A stretch of DNA of 64,000 bases from Dermatemys mawii (Eukaryota > Chordata > Testudines > Dermatemydidae), in assembly GCA_007922305.1 (NCBI GenBank), contig ML677373.1, positions 15,306,709-15,370,708 on the forward strand, in the 5' to 3' direction. Both the position numbers and the translations under genes were made by a program. How positions within the stretch are numbered: position 1 is the first letter of the stretch; each line of letters starts with the position of its first letter. Shown one piece after another: positions 37,546 to 50,637 of this stretch. The notes under the pieces were generated by a model that saw only the letters and a list, made by a program, of their open reading frames with translations, was not told the DNA's origin and did no database searches.

Positions 37546-39347
37546 AAATATTTATATTTTCCTGAACTGGGCCCTCCTTTCTTTTGTGCCTTTTCTCTTT
37601 TAAAGCCTTGCTGCTGTACAGCTGAATATTATTTTGTGCTCTGCTGTCCATTTTATTGCAGATGCTTTGCTTGGCTTATGTATGGCACCGTTTGTTCTGG
37701 CACCTCATCTCCATTAGTTTAAAATCTTAAATTCCCCTCCTCTACTCTTCATTTTATATCTTTTCAGCTATCAAGTTTTGTTTACTCTTTTATCTGGATT
37801 TAACCAGTCCCACTTGTATAAACCCAATTTATTCCAAAAAGAGACTTAGTGCACCATAAAACTAACAGGAATATTGCTCTCAAGGTGCTCAATAAGCTGA
37901 CACAGCACAGAGGTTATGTTTTTATGGCAATATCACTTCATGAAATACTATACCCTGCACTGCTTGCAAATCACACAATAGTTATCCATTTGAGGCTCTT
38001 AATCACCAAGGCAAGTCACTTTATCGATAAACAAGCCAAAAAAAATTGAAGGGCAGGAAAAGATAATTTATAAAGACATCCAGTATTTCAAGTCTTCTGA
38101 AAGTTCTCTGCACAGCGCTGCCCCAAGTTGAACTCAACAGTTCAGGGCCAGAAAACAAAATAGACTTGACCAAGAAGTCTAGGTTGCATCTATTTACTTA
38201 GTTATTTTCCCATGTGCAAAGCCTTATTTGGTAGTCTCTCCAGTTAATTCTCCCCTGAGATCTGGCAGCATGCTGTGCAATGTTTTGGTAATTTAAAATT
38301 GGAGTCAGACATTATTGCATTGAAATCAAAATATTCCAGGGGTAGGCACTGTAAAAATGGAACTGAGCTGTAATAACAAAAATTGGCAAGGAAAAGGACA
38401 AATATGAAGCTAAGAAGAGGAATAGCATGTTCCTATTCAAGTCATGAAGACTAACAGTACTGCAGTAAGTTAAAACACTCTATTTAGCCTGTTCAGAAAA
38501 CAAACACACTCAAGAATCACAACCAGTAGTGGATTTAGTGTCCATAATGGAAGCAATTTTTTTTCAATAACATTCGTGCATCTCAATCCTTTCCTTCTGA
38601 GTCAGTAGTCCTATCTTCATTCTATACTCTTGGCATTAAATGTCTAGCAGATGCAGTGACTCAGTAAACCTAGGAGTCATCCTCATAGATTATTCTTATT
38701 TTTGATGAAAAGAGAGAACTGGTGGCACGTTTTCATTGCTAAATTTATATTTAAAGAGTTGAGCCAAACAGAGCAACTCTTTCTGGCAATACCAGGACTT
38801 ATGACCACTGACATAAAAGTCTGGGATAGCAGAGTCCTTGATTCACAGATTAAGTAGTTTACCTGGAAATTGACAGACTGTGGTGATGGATCTCTTTTTT
38901 GGACCAACAAACTCTACAATTAAAAGACTTGATTCTCAAACAAAATTCTCATTAGCATCAGTGGGAATTTTTCCTTCAAAGAACTGACCCCAATAGTACT
39001 GTTGTCTATGATCATGAACAGTATCATATTTCATGTTCTTTCCCCTGCTAGGAACAATGGGCTTGGCCCTTTATTGTTTGTACAGCCCAAGCTCCCATTA
39101 ATTTCAGGGGGAGATTTACATGCATAAAAATGCCAAATTGGGACTTATATCCTGATTATTGATTTCTTGGTCTGCAATGTCTTTCCATCTTAGACTTCTC
39201 TGCTGGCAAAACAATGGACATTACTTACATTAGTTGAGGTTTACTTGGGAAGTTACTTCAGTGGAGTTTGGCCTTGTCATTGTCAAGTCTTCTATGCTGA
39301 GAAGTGGTTTAATGAGTTGGACAATGTCCACTAGGTGCTATGGCTCA

Positions 39348-39413
39348 GATCCGCAAAGGTACCTAATGCCTAACTCCATTAGGGAGTTAGGCACCTAAAT
39401 ACCTTTGAGGATC
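39348..39413. repeat. 66-bp near-perfect foldback, deletion form of the 1.24-kb repeat
   Basis: GATCCGCAAAGGTACCTAAT and GCCTAACTCC pair with GGGAGTTAGGC and CACCTAAATACCTTTGAGGA TC around ATTA. The ends match the inverted ends of the repeats at 6112 and 57350, with the whole interior gone. Confidence 0.75.
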
Positions 39414-39744
39414 TAGGCCCATGTGACTACTAAACTCATTTCCACTTTTGATCTATGAGTTGAACTCAGATTTCCAGAAATAAAAGTATATTGCACAAAA
39501 ACACTGCACCATCTTTCTGTTGCAAAATATAGTGTTATAATCAAAAACATTTAAAGCCTCTTGGAAATAATGATCCACTATTTCCTCCTCTACTGAAGCC
39601 CTACGAGAGAACTACAAAGGCCAATATTTGTGCAGTAGGCAGAAGACCCCTAAGGCAAGATTTTTAGCTCCGTCCTTCAGTTTTGTGTAGTAATTAACTG
39701 ATTCTGCAAACTAAGACACACATGGAAGTCTGTACAGACTAATA

Positions 39745-39955
39745 ATTAGAAGAAGGCCTGAGAAATAGGAGATCTGGGTTGTGTTTCCCCACTCTGCCAC
39801 TGACTCGTGTGTGCTTGGGCAAGTCACTTAAAATCCTTGTGCCTAAGTTTACTCAGATATAAAATGATGAGAATACTTAACCAGCTTTATAAAGCCCTTC
39901 AAGATCCTTGGCTGGAAGGACTTGGCTGTATCAGCACCATTATTATACACTATTG
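39745..39955 (+). repeat. MIR/CORE-SINE-like element
   Basis: ACTCTGCCACTGACTCGTGT, then GCTTGGGCAAGTCACTTAAA, then TTGTGCCTAAGTTTACTCAG, then ATAAAATGATGAGAATACTT, then AAAGCCCTTCAAGATCCTTG are the SINE's diagnostic segments in order. The best-kept copy in the window. The 74-codon open frame is incidental. Confidence 0.75.
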
Positions 39956-41106
39956 TTATAACTGTCTTTGCACATACAAATACAAGCGTTGGGCACACAA
40001 AAATGGGTGTACAAAAGTGGAGGATGGCTAGTAATCTGTCCCATTATGTATCTCATATAAACCTTTTCATTCACCTCAAAAATATGGCCAAATTGAAACT
40101 GACTTGAATAGAATTAAATTGGAATGGATTTATTCTATTTCAGTTTTTTTTTAGTTTTATTTTTTGCCAGTTGTGCCTCACGAGATGATTGCCTGAACAT
40201 GCTTCATGGAGGGTGTATTATTAGAATATTACCAAGTAAAGTCATATAGCATATGGATACTTTCAATGCACTGTGAGTCACAAGGCCGATTAGGATGAAA
40301 AAACACCAGCACCTGAAAAACAGAGATATTTCTGTGTGGCTGCACACCCGGAGGTCTGGTTTTCCTACTCCTAAAATGGTATAAATATGTCATCAATCTT
40401 ATATCTTACCGATTACTGGTAATCGCTCTGTGAAGTGAGGTGGCTTTTTAGATATAGTTGTGTGGGCAACTACATCTAAGGGGAAATAAATCATGTCAGT
40501 GGGGGAGATTTGTTAGCAGAATATTAAAAGCAAAGCTTTGGGAAAGGATGCTCATAGTGAATCAGGATACAGTAAGGATATTTGCTCTGCACTATTATTT
40601 ATGTGCTTTCTACTTATACTCCCATTTACCCTGAAGACTCTTCTAAACTCTGCCTCCTCCCCCCAACAAAATTTTTCCCCTCAGGGTTTAATTTGAAGCT
40701 TGAATCTCCATTTCGGTGTTGGAAACCATTTTCATAGTGGTAGCACTACAAAGCTGGAACTCTCCACATAATGATACTTCAGAAGAGAGGGACTATTCAG
40801 ACATATTTTTCAGGGTGATAAATAGTTACCTGGTTCCTTAGAGAATTGTCAGACATGAGGCCTAAGATGCTATAGAGAGTGAGACTTTCAAATGAGCTAT
40901 TATATTTACATTATAAAAAATATGTTCCTGATTAATTTCCTGATTCCTGCCTGCACCAGAATCAGAACCCTGTCACCTACAGTTACATTTCAGCATGGTT
41001 GTTGCTAGCAGGCTTCAAACACAGAATCTTGTTCTCCTCAAAAAGGAGGGAGAAGGAATTCTCAATTTCCTATGAATAACAGGAATTTGCCAAGTATTAG
41101 TGGGGT

Positions 41107-41182
41107 AACCATGTTAGTTCATATCCACTAAAACAATGAGGAGTCTGGTGGCACCTTAAGGACTAACAATAAATCTGTTAGG
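41107..41182 (+). repeat. Turtle-type SINE tail fragment
   Basis: GTAACCATGTTAGTTCATAT, then GAGGAGTCTGGTGGCACCTT, then AAGGACTAACAATAAATCTG match the wording of a common turtle SINE. Related to 31540. Confidence 0.6.
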
Positions 41183-41569
41183 AATTTGCCCGTACTACTC
41201 ACAGAACTAACTGACATTTTTACTGCCATCTCATTGTTCACGATGCTTGTATGTGACATTTCTTTCTCCTACCCTTTGTCCCTCTATTTAGACTGTAAGG
41301 CCCAGGTCCCAAAAGGTAATTAGCAGTGTAGTGCTGTGATATTTTCAGTCAGGTGTGCAATTCTACACTTGCATGCAAAATGGCATCCTCCACGTCATAT
41401 GACCCTATACATGCGGTGTGTGTGAGGTCATGATGTCTTGAGGATGCCATTTGGTTCTACAAAATGGCACCCTCCATGCACGTTCGGGATCTGGTTAGAA
41501 TTGTCTTGCAGGTACAGCCAGTCCTGGGGCATGGAATGCATGTGTTGCACACCCACATGGCACATCACT

Positions 41570-41640
41570 GGTAATTAGGCTCCTAACACCCATTGAGAAG
41601 AATGGAAGTTAGGAGCCTAAATATCTTTGTGGATCTGGGA
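41570..41640. repeat. Palindromic relic of the GCCTAAATACCTTTG family
   Basis: TAGGCTCCTAACACCCATT and AATGGAAGTTAGGAGCCTA are inverse, followed by the single outer end AATATCTTTGTGGATCTGGG. Related to 39348 and 57025. Confidence 0.6.
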
Positions 41641-41641
41641 C

Positions 41642-41755
41642 TAAGCTCTTTGGGGCAGGGAGTGACTCTTTGTACAGTACCTAGCACAGCAGGGTCCTAC
41701 TTTTGCTTGGTCCCTAGGGACCTGTAATAAACCTGATAAATAATAATAAATACTA
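41642..41755 (+). repeat. Ancient repeat tail (CTCTTTGGGGCAGGGA type)
   Basis: AGCTCTTTGGGGCAGGGAGT, then GTACAGTACCTAGCACAGCA, then GGTCCT and an ATAATAATAAAT end. The same order recurs at 50962. I regard it as the 3' end of an old retroposon; I cannot name it. Confidence 0.5.
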
Positions 41756-42117
41756 CTTCCACCAGTGAATTTGGGGGTTTCACTCCTTTAGCCTGCAAGT
41801 CTATGACAACTACAGAGATCTCAGATGTGTGCAGGTGACAAGCGGCATCTGGTCAGAAGTACTTTGCTTTTGCTTCTGGCCTCATTAACTTCCACTGACT
41901 CCTGGGAGCACCTCTCCTGAGGGGATGAAAAAGAGTGGTGTTTCTGTGGGCTTCCCCTACCGGGATTGACCCAGAACTTGGGCCACAATTCAGACAGGAA
42001 GAGGGCCCAAGTTAACACAGCATTAAACTTTAACTCTGCAGAACCCTTGTAAAAGGGCTTCTATGGTAGGGAAGAAGAGGGAGTCTGGGAAGCATAGTTG
42101 TAGTTAACACTTTTTTT

Positions 42118-42190
42118 TTTAAGAGTTTAAGGCCAGAAGGGACCATTAAATCTATTCTGACATCCTGCTTATTCCCTTGAATAATGTCAC
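42118..42190 (-). mobile_element. Short CR1 3' tail, minus strand
   Basis: AAGAGTTTAAGGCCAGAAGG and GACCATTAAATCTATTCTGA then CATCCTGC are the start of an inverted CR1 tail, preceded by a run of T. Confidence 0.7.
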
Positions 42191-43469
42191 CCTTTGAGTC
42201 TGACCTCAATGTGGAGAGGGCTTTAACAAATAGGTCACTATTACGATTTTTCAAGTTGCACATGTGATTCCTTTTATCTGCTTCAAATGTGGTCACTCTG
42301 CCCAGTATTTTGCCCTTAAGATATAACAGAAGATACAGGGCCAAGTTAAGGAATGTGGGAGAGGTTTCTTTTGTGCAACTCTCCACTACCTGGAAAATAT
42401 AGGGCCATGAAGAATACACCATTTGTAGACTCTGCTTGTGCAACCATCACTTGAAAATTGTGGTGATCCTACAGCAAAAAGTTGCAGGAATACACAATGT
42501 CCCACTGGTCCTTTCATACTATCGCTGTCCGTTTGGGATGCGGAATCCCCACGGCTGCATTTGGAGATATATAAAAGCTTTCTTTTAGTTTTTAAAATGT
42601 CTTGTATCAATAAATGTTAATAATTAAGCTAGTAAAAGGCATAGAAGATTTGTGAGCAGATCTAGCCTATCCCTCTGCATCTCTTCTTTCCAAGCTACAT
42701 TCACAATTCATTCTATTAATTTATTATTTAAAGTGGTAGGAAGAGAACGCATAATGTCCTTTACTGAATGCAGAAATTAATTCCAGATATAAATCTGAGC
42801 TCTGACTGCAAACCCCTTGAGAATTATTTTAGCTTTCTGCACCCACTACAACAGAAAAAAATGTCATCATCCTCAGAGGCTCCTTAGACAGGATATTCTA
42901 CTCCCCCCCTGTACTATATTGAGACTTTTACTTGCGTAACAAGATGTTTTGATTGATTATATTGTTCTTCTTTCACTCCCTTTCATGCTCCATGTCTTCC
43001 TTATTTGCAGCTGCTCTGGTGCAGATATCTAATGGAGACAGGCAGCTTAGTTCACTGGTGGCCTGCGTATTGGGTGGTCATTTCACCAACATAAAGTGAG
43101 TGTAAAATTGCTCCAGGTGAGATCTGGTAGTATTTTACTCACTTGGCATTGGGAAGGGCATCAGAGAATCAAGCCCACTGTTTCCTTACATGGAACTTTT
43201 CACCAGGAGCATGTCTACATGTCATTTTGGAGAAGTCCCCCAGCCTGGGTTGACACACCTGGGCTAGTGGGGCTCATACCAGTGCTCTGAAAAAGGTTGT
43301 ATAGAGAGCATGCTGAAGTTTTGGCTCAGGCCTCCAAAGGCCCCATTCTTGCAAAAGATGATCCGCACAGGCAGACCCAAGCACCTGTAAAGAACCAAAT
43401 TGGGGTCAGTGGGGCTCCTGACAAGTGGAGAAGTCCACCCATCTGCAGGGTAAGGTCCAGATTTGCTAC

Positions 43470-43565
43470 AAGGGAAAGTGAGGCAAGAGAGGTTAAGTGA
43501 TTTGCCCAACACCACACAAGAAATCTGTGGGAAGATATACAAAATCCAAGCCTCATGTCTCCAAG
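43470..43565 (-). repeat. MIR/CORE-SINE-like fragment, minus strand
   Basis: AAGTGAGGCAAGAGAGGTTA, then AGTGATTTGCCCAACACCAC, then ACAAGAAATCTGTGG, then CCAAGCCTCATGTC follow inverted MIR order. Confidence 0.65.
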
Positions 43566-44561
43566 TCTGTGCTTGGGCCATGTATCACGGCCTTACCCAG
43601 TTCCGCACCGGACCCCACCACTGCTGTGGTTTCTCCTGCTTGCCCTGAGACTCACTGGAAATATTTTCTCCATAACTCTGCCCTTCTGGGAATCAGGTTT
43701 ATTAAGATAAAGATCAGAGCAACCCAAATCTTTTACCCAGCCCCATGTGTCTGGCTTAATCTCTTGGTGCAGAGTTCTTAGTCTTTCTTGCCTCTGCTGA
43801 GACTTTCATTCTAGAAGGCTACGACACCATTTATCAAGCCCTCCTGCATGGTGTCCTCCTTACTGCCCTCCTGAACCTGTGAGACCCTCACTTACAGCAA
43901 GCCTGGGTCTGAGATACATTATCTGACCCTAATATTCATTCCCTGCCTTTGGGGAGATGGTCGAAGCCTAGCACAAGTGAGGCGGAGCCCCAACCCACCT
44001 CCTGGGTCCACTCGCCCAGTGAGAAGCTGCTAGATTATGTTTTCATTATATTCGTTTGTTTGTATGTATAAAATATCTATATCAGAAATCACATGTAGAC
44101 AAATACTTCTATTTAAGTATTTTTTAAAACCCAAACAAATAAGCATATTTACAAAGCAACCAGTTAGCACTACTTCTGATAGCCTCAAGGTCACTCCTAA
44201 TGCTTTTACGTCCACTTTCTGATTTCACTGCATGTAAAAGTACTTTAGATAAAACATATACATGGAACATAATGGCATCCTATTAAACAATATACACTAT
44301 TCACCAAGTTCAGCTTCCATTAGCTTCCCTTCATTGTGGCCTTTAGAAATCCAACTAATAGTCTCTCTCCCAATACTCATGTCTAACTTTCTTCCTGAAT
44401 TTTCAGATTAATTCTCAAATTCGTTCCTTTCCATTGCCAGCACAGACATAATTGTGAGGGTACTTATATTACACATTTTACCATAGCATCTGAGACCTAA
44501 ACAATCCATTGACCTCCAGGGTCATTCTATCTATGAGGTTCTATCTATTAGGTTCTTTTAC

Positions 44562-44690
44562 AGTCATAGATTTTAAGGTCAGAAGGGACCATTATGATTA
44601 TCTAGTCTAGTCTAGTCATCTAGTCCAACATAACACAGGCCGAAGAACCTCACCCAATAATTTCTGTATCAAGCCCCATGCATAAACCCC
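44562..44690 (-). mobile_element. CR1 LINE 3' tail, minus strand
   Basis: GTCATAGATTTTAAGGTCAG then AAGGGACCATTATGATTATC, then TCTAGTC repeated three times, then CATAACACAGGCCGAAGAAC and CTCACCCAATAATTTCTG. A small local expansion of TCTAG lies at 44601-44623. Confidence 0.85.
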
Positions 44691-45449
44691 AGAACTCTGA
44701 CCCTGCTCACGGGTTCCCTTCATCCTCTGGCACTATGGTGCCATTTATCTTTCACTTCCTCAGCAGATTCTCTACAATTTGCTCCAGGTCCTGGTGTTTC
44801 TTCTGCATGGCCATTTTCTTTGCTCTTCTTTCCTTCCAAACCAAGATTTTTCTCAGCTCTAGAGCTCTTCCTTATTTTTGAATTGATTCAGGATTGAAAC
44901 TGGCCTGAGTCAAAAAATGAGATAGGAACTTTGGAGAGTTTTAGATTCAAGTCTCAATCCCAATGTTACCAATAACTCATATCATTATAATAGTGGAAAA
45001 AAATAAAACAAACAAACAAGACCAATCAATCACAAATGCCTGGATCTGAGCTCCTCTGAATTTGAGCTCAAGACTCAAGATTTAGAAATGGAACTTGAAA
45101 GGCCCCATATCCAATTTTAATACTGCTGCTTTGTTGTTACCCTGATTCTCCCAGAATCCATCAGTGTGTGTGTGATAGCTCATTGAGTGACCATGGGACT
45201 GTGAAAGGAACTGTCACTGAACATCACTATTCTCATCCCACCCTTGCAAAATAGCACTGCATACAACTGAAAGCTTAAAAATATGTTTCTCGGGGAAATT
45301 TTGAATCTCTAGGCTGAGATTTTCTAGACTGCTCTCCAAATATGCGCCCACAGGTACCTGTAGGTGATACAAATAAATGGAAGTGTATTTTGTAGCAGTT
45401 AGATGTCTAACTACCTAGTTTATTAGTATGATTTCTCATTTATATTGAG

Positions 45450-45555
45450 GTAGCCCAGAGAGTTATCAACCAGGTAAGCGCCCCATTGTGTTAGATTCTG
45501 TACAAACATATAGTAAAGGATGGTCCTTTCACCAAAGACCTTATAATGAGTTCTT
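45450..45555 (-). repeat. Ancient repeat tail, minus strand
   Basis: CGCCCCATTGTGTTAGATTC, then TGTACAAACATATAGTAAAG, then GGTCC and AAAGACCTTATAAT read, inverted, like the CTCTTTGGGGCAGGGA type at 41642 and 50962. Weak. Confidence 0.35.
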
Positions 45556-46009
45556 CAATTACTAAATAAATGTTCCCACAATGATTTGTGCATGCAGAAT
45601 TACAGCTTTGATTATTTTGGGCCTGATTCTGCCATCCACATTCACAATAAGTTGTATCTTACATTGCAAGTTAGTTAGCTGGAGCTCAATGGGAATATAT
45701 AAGGAGTGAGGTACAACTCAGCAAGCATATCCAAATGTGACCCATAGTGACTGAAAAATCAGAGGCTACTTCCACAAATCAGAGCACTGATGTTTAACTG
45801 AATGACTATTCTTCGGGCTGCAATTCTTAACCAAATAAAATATGTACGTGTAGACCTAAAACCCATTAAGTAGTGATTACTAATATCTCTGTATGCAAAA
45901 TACTCAAACAGTACAGTATTACATGGCAAGCCCTAAGTCACAAAGTTAGCTGCAATCCAGGCCCACCACCTAAGCAATGAAGAGAACTAATATTTAAATG
46001 GAAGGGATT

Positions 46010-46222
46010 GCAGTCTGTGGTTAGAGAAGGGGACTGGAACTTAGACTCCTGTGCTCTACTTTTGGCTCTGTGAACCGCAGAAAACCATTTAACGTCTGTC
46101 ATAGTTCACTGGTCTCTAAAATAGATATGACAAGGCCAGAGTGTTTTGAGTATGAAATAATGTTTCGAAAGCATTTTGAGATCTTTGGCTGAAAGGTGCA
46201 ATAGAAGTATAAACTACTGTGA
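46010..46222 (+). repeat. MIR/CORE-SINE-like element, nearly full length
   Basis: TGTGGTTAGAGAAGGGGACT (tRNA-like head), then CTTAGACTCCTGTGCTCTAC, then TTTTGGCTCTGTGAACC, then AAAATAGATATGACAAGG, then AGCATTTTGAGATCTTTGGC, then AAAGGTGCAATAGAAGTATA show head, core and tail in order. Confidence 0.7.
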
Positions 46223-48911
46223 TTAATATAATAGACTGCCTCCTCCCAAATCTCTGAACAATTTAAATGCCTCTATTCCCAATAACTTCTTTGATCCTGC
46301 ATTTAGCTTGGTTAATTTACTGAATATGTTCCACAGCTGGTAGTAAGTCAGAAGGAAGGAATAGTAGGAAGAATAAATAAATGCATACTTTGGAGATATA
46401 AATGTGGCTAAGATCATGATGTATAGATATGACTGCACTGAAGTATGAGCCTGTAATCACAAAATCTGGAGGAAAAACAGGACATTTAACATCAAATACT
46501 AGTAGGTGATGCTGATCTCCATTAAAAGTAACTGAGTCAGAATGGCCAAAGCTGCAACCCTGTGTTTTAGATGAAATCTCCTGAATCAAAGACCTTTATA
46601 TATATCTGAAGTTTTCCAGTCAATTTAGTAATAATTCGAGTTTTCATCAGAAAGAGTCAGCAAGAAGTAATGGAATGATGGATTATTTGGAGTTTTTAGA
46701 GAAATATTAAATATTTTCACTCAGTGATCACAGACGTTAATATCATTTCCCCTCTCTGACACAGAGAATGTGACAAAGATACCAGCAGAGCGAGCAGCAA
46801 GCGCAGCTCTTAACTGGCAAAATACAAGAGCCCTCTGTGATGTATGTGTTTGATCTGAGTGATGAGAAAGATCCAGACTAAATGAGAGCACAACAGTTAT
46901 AGGAAGCATATAATGTATGAGACAATTAAAGCCAAATGTGACAGTTTATATCTGAATGCAACCAACTGTTCTATGGAGTATTACTTTTAAAAAAATCTAC
47001 TCTAATTGAGCATACAAGACTGTAGCATTATTTGGCATTACATTTCTCAAGGGTGGGGACACTTTAAATCTAGGCAATGCAATGATTGGAGCAATGGAAA
47101 GTACATATAAAGTTGTTACCTTTTTAGATGCACTATGCCATGTATGGATGGAAGACCCAGAAAAGGGGAACCTATTCTTGGCAAAAGTTCACAACATGAT
47201 TGCTTGTGATATATTTTAACACTATGGAATAAATTTTTTAAAATATTTTTTCTCTTACTTACCCTAAGTTTTATGAAAGTCTATTTATGGCATTGAACTC
47301 TGACCAGGACTGCAGATATCTGCTGTGCTATCAGTTAGGTCATACCATGAACAATGTTCACTAGGGTGAAAATCACCACGTTCAGAGAGCCCAGCACAAT
47401 GCTCATGTACCACTTAAGCCCTATTTTGAGAACTTAAGTGGTATATCAGCCTGCATGGGCTTTGTTTAGGCTTTGTGCACAGGAGTGAATTTCACTCTAG
47501 GTGGTGCATGGTCAGACTGTATATTTTTTTACATATAAGTGTTATGCTGCAATAGCATAAAATGCTCTAGTCTATACCTTTTAACTGACTATTGCATTTG
47601 TGGGCTAGGTGAGAAACTTGGGGCAAATTTTCACAGCAGTGAATGGGGATTTCCACTCCAATTAACACCCATAGGAGACATGCATCTAACCCCAAAGCCC
47701 ACCACTTTGAAAATGTTCCCATTGGCCTTTTGCATCCTGCCTTCTATCCCCCAGAGTACACTATGGTCAGAAACACAAGGTCTGTTTAATCTTTTTGCTT
47801 ATTTCACAAATGGAAGGAACTTAAAATCAATTGGAAGAAATTAGGCCGAAGGCTGAGTGCTTTCATCAACCGAAAGAAAAATCTCCATCTTTTTGGCTAT
47901 GTGGACTGGAGAGTGTTATTGATCTTCTAAGATGGCTTAGTAAATTTTTAATAACATTCTTATATTTTAAATGTTATTTTCAAGATATCCTTCCACTCCT
48001 AACAGGAGTTCTTGGCAGGATGCTGAAACCTAACAATAGGAAATAAAAGTAAGAGGAACAACCTGAGACCTGAGCAAAGTGCACGAAAGAGAAACAAGAT
48101 TAAAACAGAGAAGGATATGGGGGATGTTCATTTGTATACTCTAAGGCTGTGTTGTACTGTCTGGTAGCCTGAAAGGGCCTTTAAGTGTTTTATAAATTAT
48201 AGTTTGACCCACTTTCAGGCTTCTCTACACTAACATACTGATGTAAAGAGGCCTTAGTGTAACTAGAATTCAGGCTCTGAGTTCAGGTCAGTATGTGGTG
48301 GGGGTGCATATTAGGGGGAACTCTTTAGTATGAACACTAGGGGAGGGGCGGAGCAGTTTAGAATAGTTTAGGGTGCACACTAGGGAGGAAACTTCCCCTC
48401 ATTCTCTAGCAGGGAGCAATTCAGCAGCAGTTGTGTTGCCGTATCAAAGGAGGGGGGACTAGTCACACCTCCCTGTATCCCACACCTAATATGAGATAAG
48501 GACTTTGTGGGCACATAACCCCAGCAGTTCCCTTCTCCCCATCCAGCAGCAACATCAAGGTTGCATAACTGGCTTCAGTAGGAGCTCCACAAATATTTCC
48601 AAAGACGGAATCTGACCCATAGAACGTAGGCTGCTTCCAAAGTATATGCAATGCATTGGGATCTTCCTCACTGAAGGCCTGTTATGAAAATCAGTTTGCA
48701 CCATTTAAGTCAGTAGGAGTTTTGCCACAGACTTCAACAAGCACGGGCCACAACCCTTTAGACAAATGTCTGCAGTTATCACTGTGGTGGGGAACATCAA
48801 CATTATATGTCTCCAGCTGTCACTTTCCAAAGAATTCCCCTGTGAACCAGAATAAAGAAGATTTATGCTAATGGTAAGGAGCGCTCACCACACTCAACCA
48901 CATTAAACAGG

Positions 48912-49547
48912 TTGAGGCACTCCAATGTGCATTTAGAACTGGCTAAAATTTGCCTGGATTGTAGCCATTATGAAAAGCAAAGCAAAATCATCTTGACATG
49001 TAAGGAAATACTTCTATCAAATTGTGTTCCACTTCCCCCACTTAGTAAAATATTTCAAGGGATCATGGTACACTGGTGTTTTCTTGAATTCTGTTCAATT
49101 AAAAGGATTTGCTCTCCTTCTCTCCGTTTCAAATGGAATTGCTCTCCGCAAAAGAACATATTGAAAGATTTATTAGTTCTGTCTTTCTCTCCTCCTGCAA
49201 AAAATGCATATTTGATAGTCCCCCTCCAGGTAGCAGCTTGGTATGTGTCCAGTACACTTGGTGTAACTGTACCTATGGGGTTGAGGGGAGTAACGCTATT
49301 AGCATCAAGAACAGGAAGCATTTCCCCATCAAATGTTGTGTTACTTGTGACACTGACATTGTTTAATAACTGCAACGTTGACATTATTTTGCCTTTGTTG
49401 GCAGAATACCCCACCTCTGGAACCGTGAGTGAAGGAAAAACAAAAATTATCCTGAGGAGAGATGTGCAGTTGCAGTTGAAATTCACCCTACAGCGCAAGG
49501 TCTATGTATTCATGTCCCACTTACTCTTTTTTATTTCCAGGTCTTAG
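48912..49547. other. Unexplained region with overlapping open frames on both strands
   Basis: The plus strand is open for 211 codons (from a TTG at 48912) and the minus strand for 147 codons (49498-49055), with a further 85-codon plus frame inside. The minus frame has several N-x-S/T sequons (NCTS, NVSV, NTTF, NKSF) and reads like an ectodomain. I recognise no family in either. No typical exon borders are certain, though the minus strand has acceptor-like CTCTCCTCAG|GA at about 49456. It may be chance, a decayed retrocopy or a real exon. Confidence 0.25.
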
Positions 49548-49557
49548 GTAGTACCCA

Positions 49558-49800
49558 CAGCCTTGTCTAAATGAAAAAATTGAATGGTTTAAACCATTCA
49601 AGGCATAGTTATACTGGTATAGTCCTCTTAATGTGGATTCAGGGAAGGAGAATAAGCTATACTAGTATAAGGCACCTTTATAGTGATATATCTGTATCTA
49701 CATTAGGAAGGCTCTACCAGTACTACTATTTAGGTTTTAATAAACCATCACGCGCTAAAAGGACTGTTATAGCAGAACAAAAATCTTCTTAAGCCTTGTG
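49558..49800. mobile_element. Possible non-autonomous DNA element, about 240 bp
   Basis: TATACTGGTATAGTCCTC and AAGCTATACTAGTATAAGGC are inverse-like motifs inside ends that read CCTTGTCTAAATG and CTTAAGCCTTGTG. GGTTTAAACC and TTGAATGGTTTAAACCATTCAA make a further exact palindrome at 49580-49601. Confidence 0.45.
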
Positions 49801-50198
49801 TTTGCCCCCAGTACATGCATGCACTGAGCCCATGATGACTATGTCTGTCCTTGCAAACTTGTATTTCTTAATGAAAATTCCAATTGAAAAGTTTCATCTA
49901 ACTCCTATGAGTTCTCGTTAGCAACTGGGCATTGGAACAAACAACACTGGCTATTGAGATCATTTCATGAGACTGCTGGACTCCCAAATGAAAAGATCAG
50001 GTCTGTAGAAACTAATGGAAACCGACTGAAAGATTATAATGGAGGCTATTCAAATTTTCAGCAATGTTCTGTATCAAGGTTGTCAGCTTTATGAAAATCA
50101 TGGTGGCCACTGGAGCTTTGTCACTGAGAGAAGGGTTCTAGAGTGATATGTTAGAGATGGAGATGGCCAAATGGAGGGATGGAACCATGCTCATAACT

Positions 50199-50514
50199 CA
50201 GTGATTCTCAAACTATAGGTCAGGACTCTGTTTTAATGGAGTTGCCAAGGCTGGTGTTACACTTGCTGGTGCCCAGGGCTGAAGACTGAACCCGGGTAAC
50301 AGGATTCAGGCTTCAGCTTCAGTTCCGGGGTGTGTGGCTCAGGTTACAGCCTCCTCCCCAGGCTTTGGGTTCAGCTTTGGGGGTCAGCTTTTGTGATTCA
50401 GTTTTGGGTAGCGGGGCTCACGTGGACTCATGCTTCGCACCACTCCCTTCCTCAGGGTCATGTAGTAATTTTTGTGGTTGGGAGTTGTGGCGCAAGGAAG
50501 TTTGAGAATCCCTG
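50199..50514. mobile_element. hAT-type MITE, 316 bp
   Basis: The left end CAGTGATTCTCAAACT (50199-50214) and the inverse of the right end CAGGGATTCTCAAACT (50514-50499) agree at 15 of 16 positions. The 8-bp flanks are TCATAACT (50191-50198) and CTGTAACT (50515-50522), equal at five positions with three transitions, as expected of an old 8-bp target duplication. The inside is GC-richer with repeated GGCTTnAG/TTCAGCTT words. CAGnG ends and 8-bp duplications define hAT elements. Confidence 0.85.
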
Positions 50515-50637
50515 CTGTAACTGAAGGAGTTCTGAACTTATTAGGTACCCCTACGCCACCCCTAATACTGATGAGAATCTTGCATGACTACTGAAGGTGT
50601 GAGTGTTTCTAGAGAGAACTGACATTCCAAAAGTGAG

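Noticed and set aside
42030..42443. Minus-strand 137-codon frame
   Set aside because: Runs over a CR1 tail and unique AT-rich sequence, with no recognisable motif.
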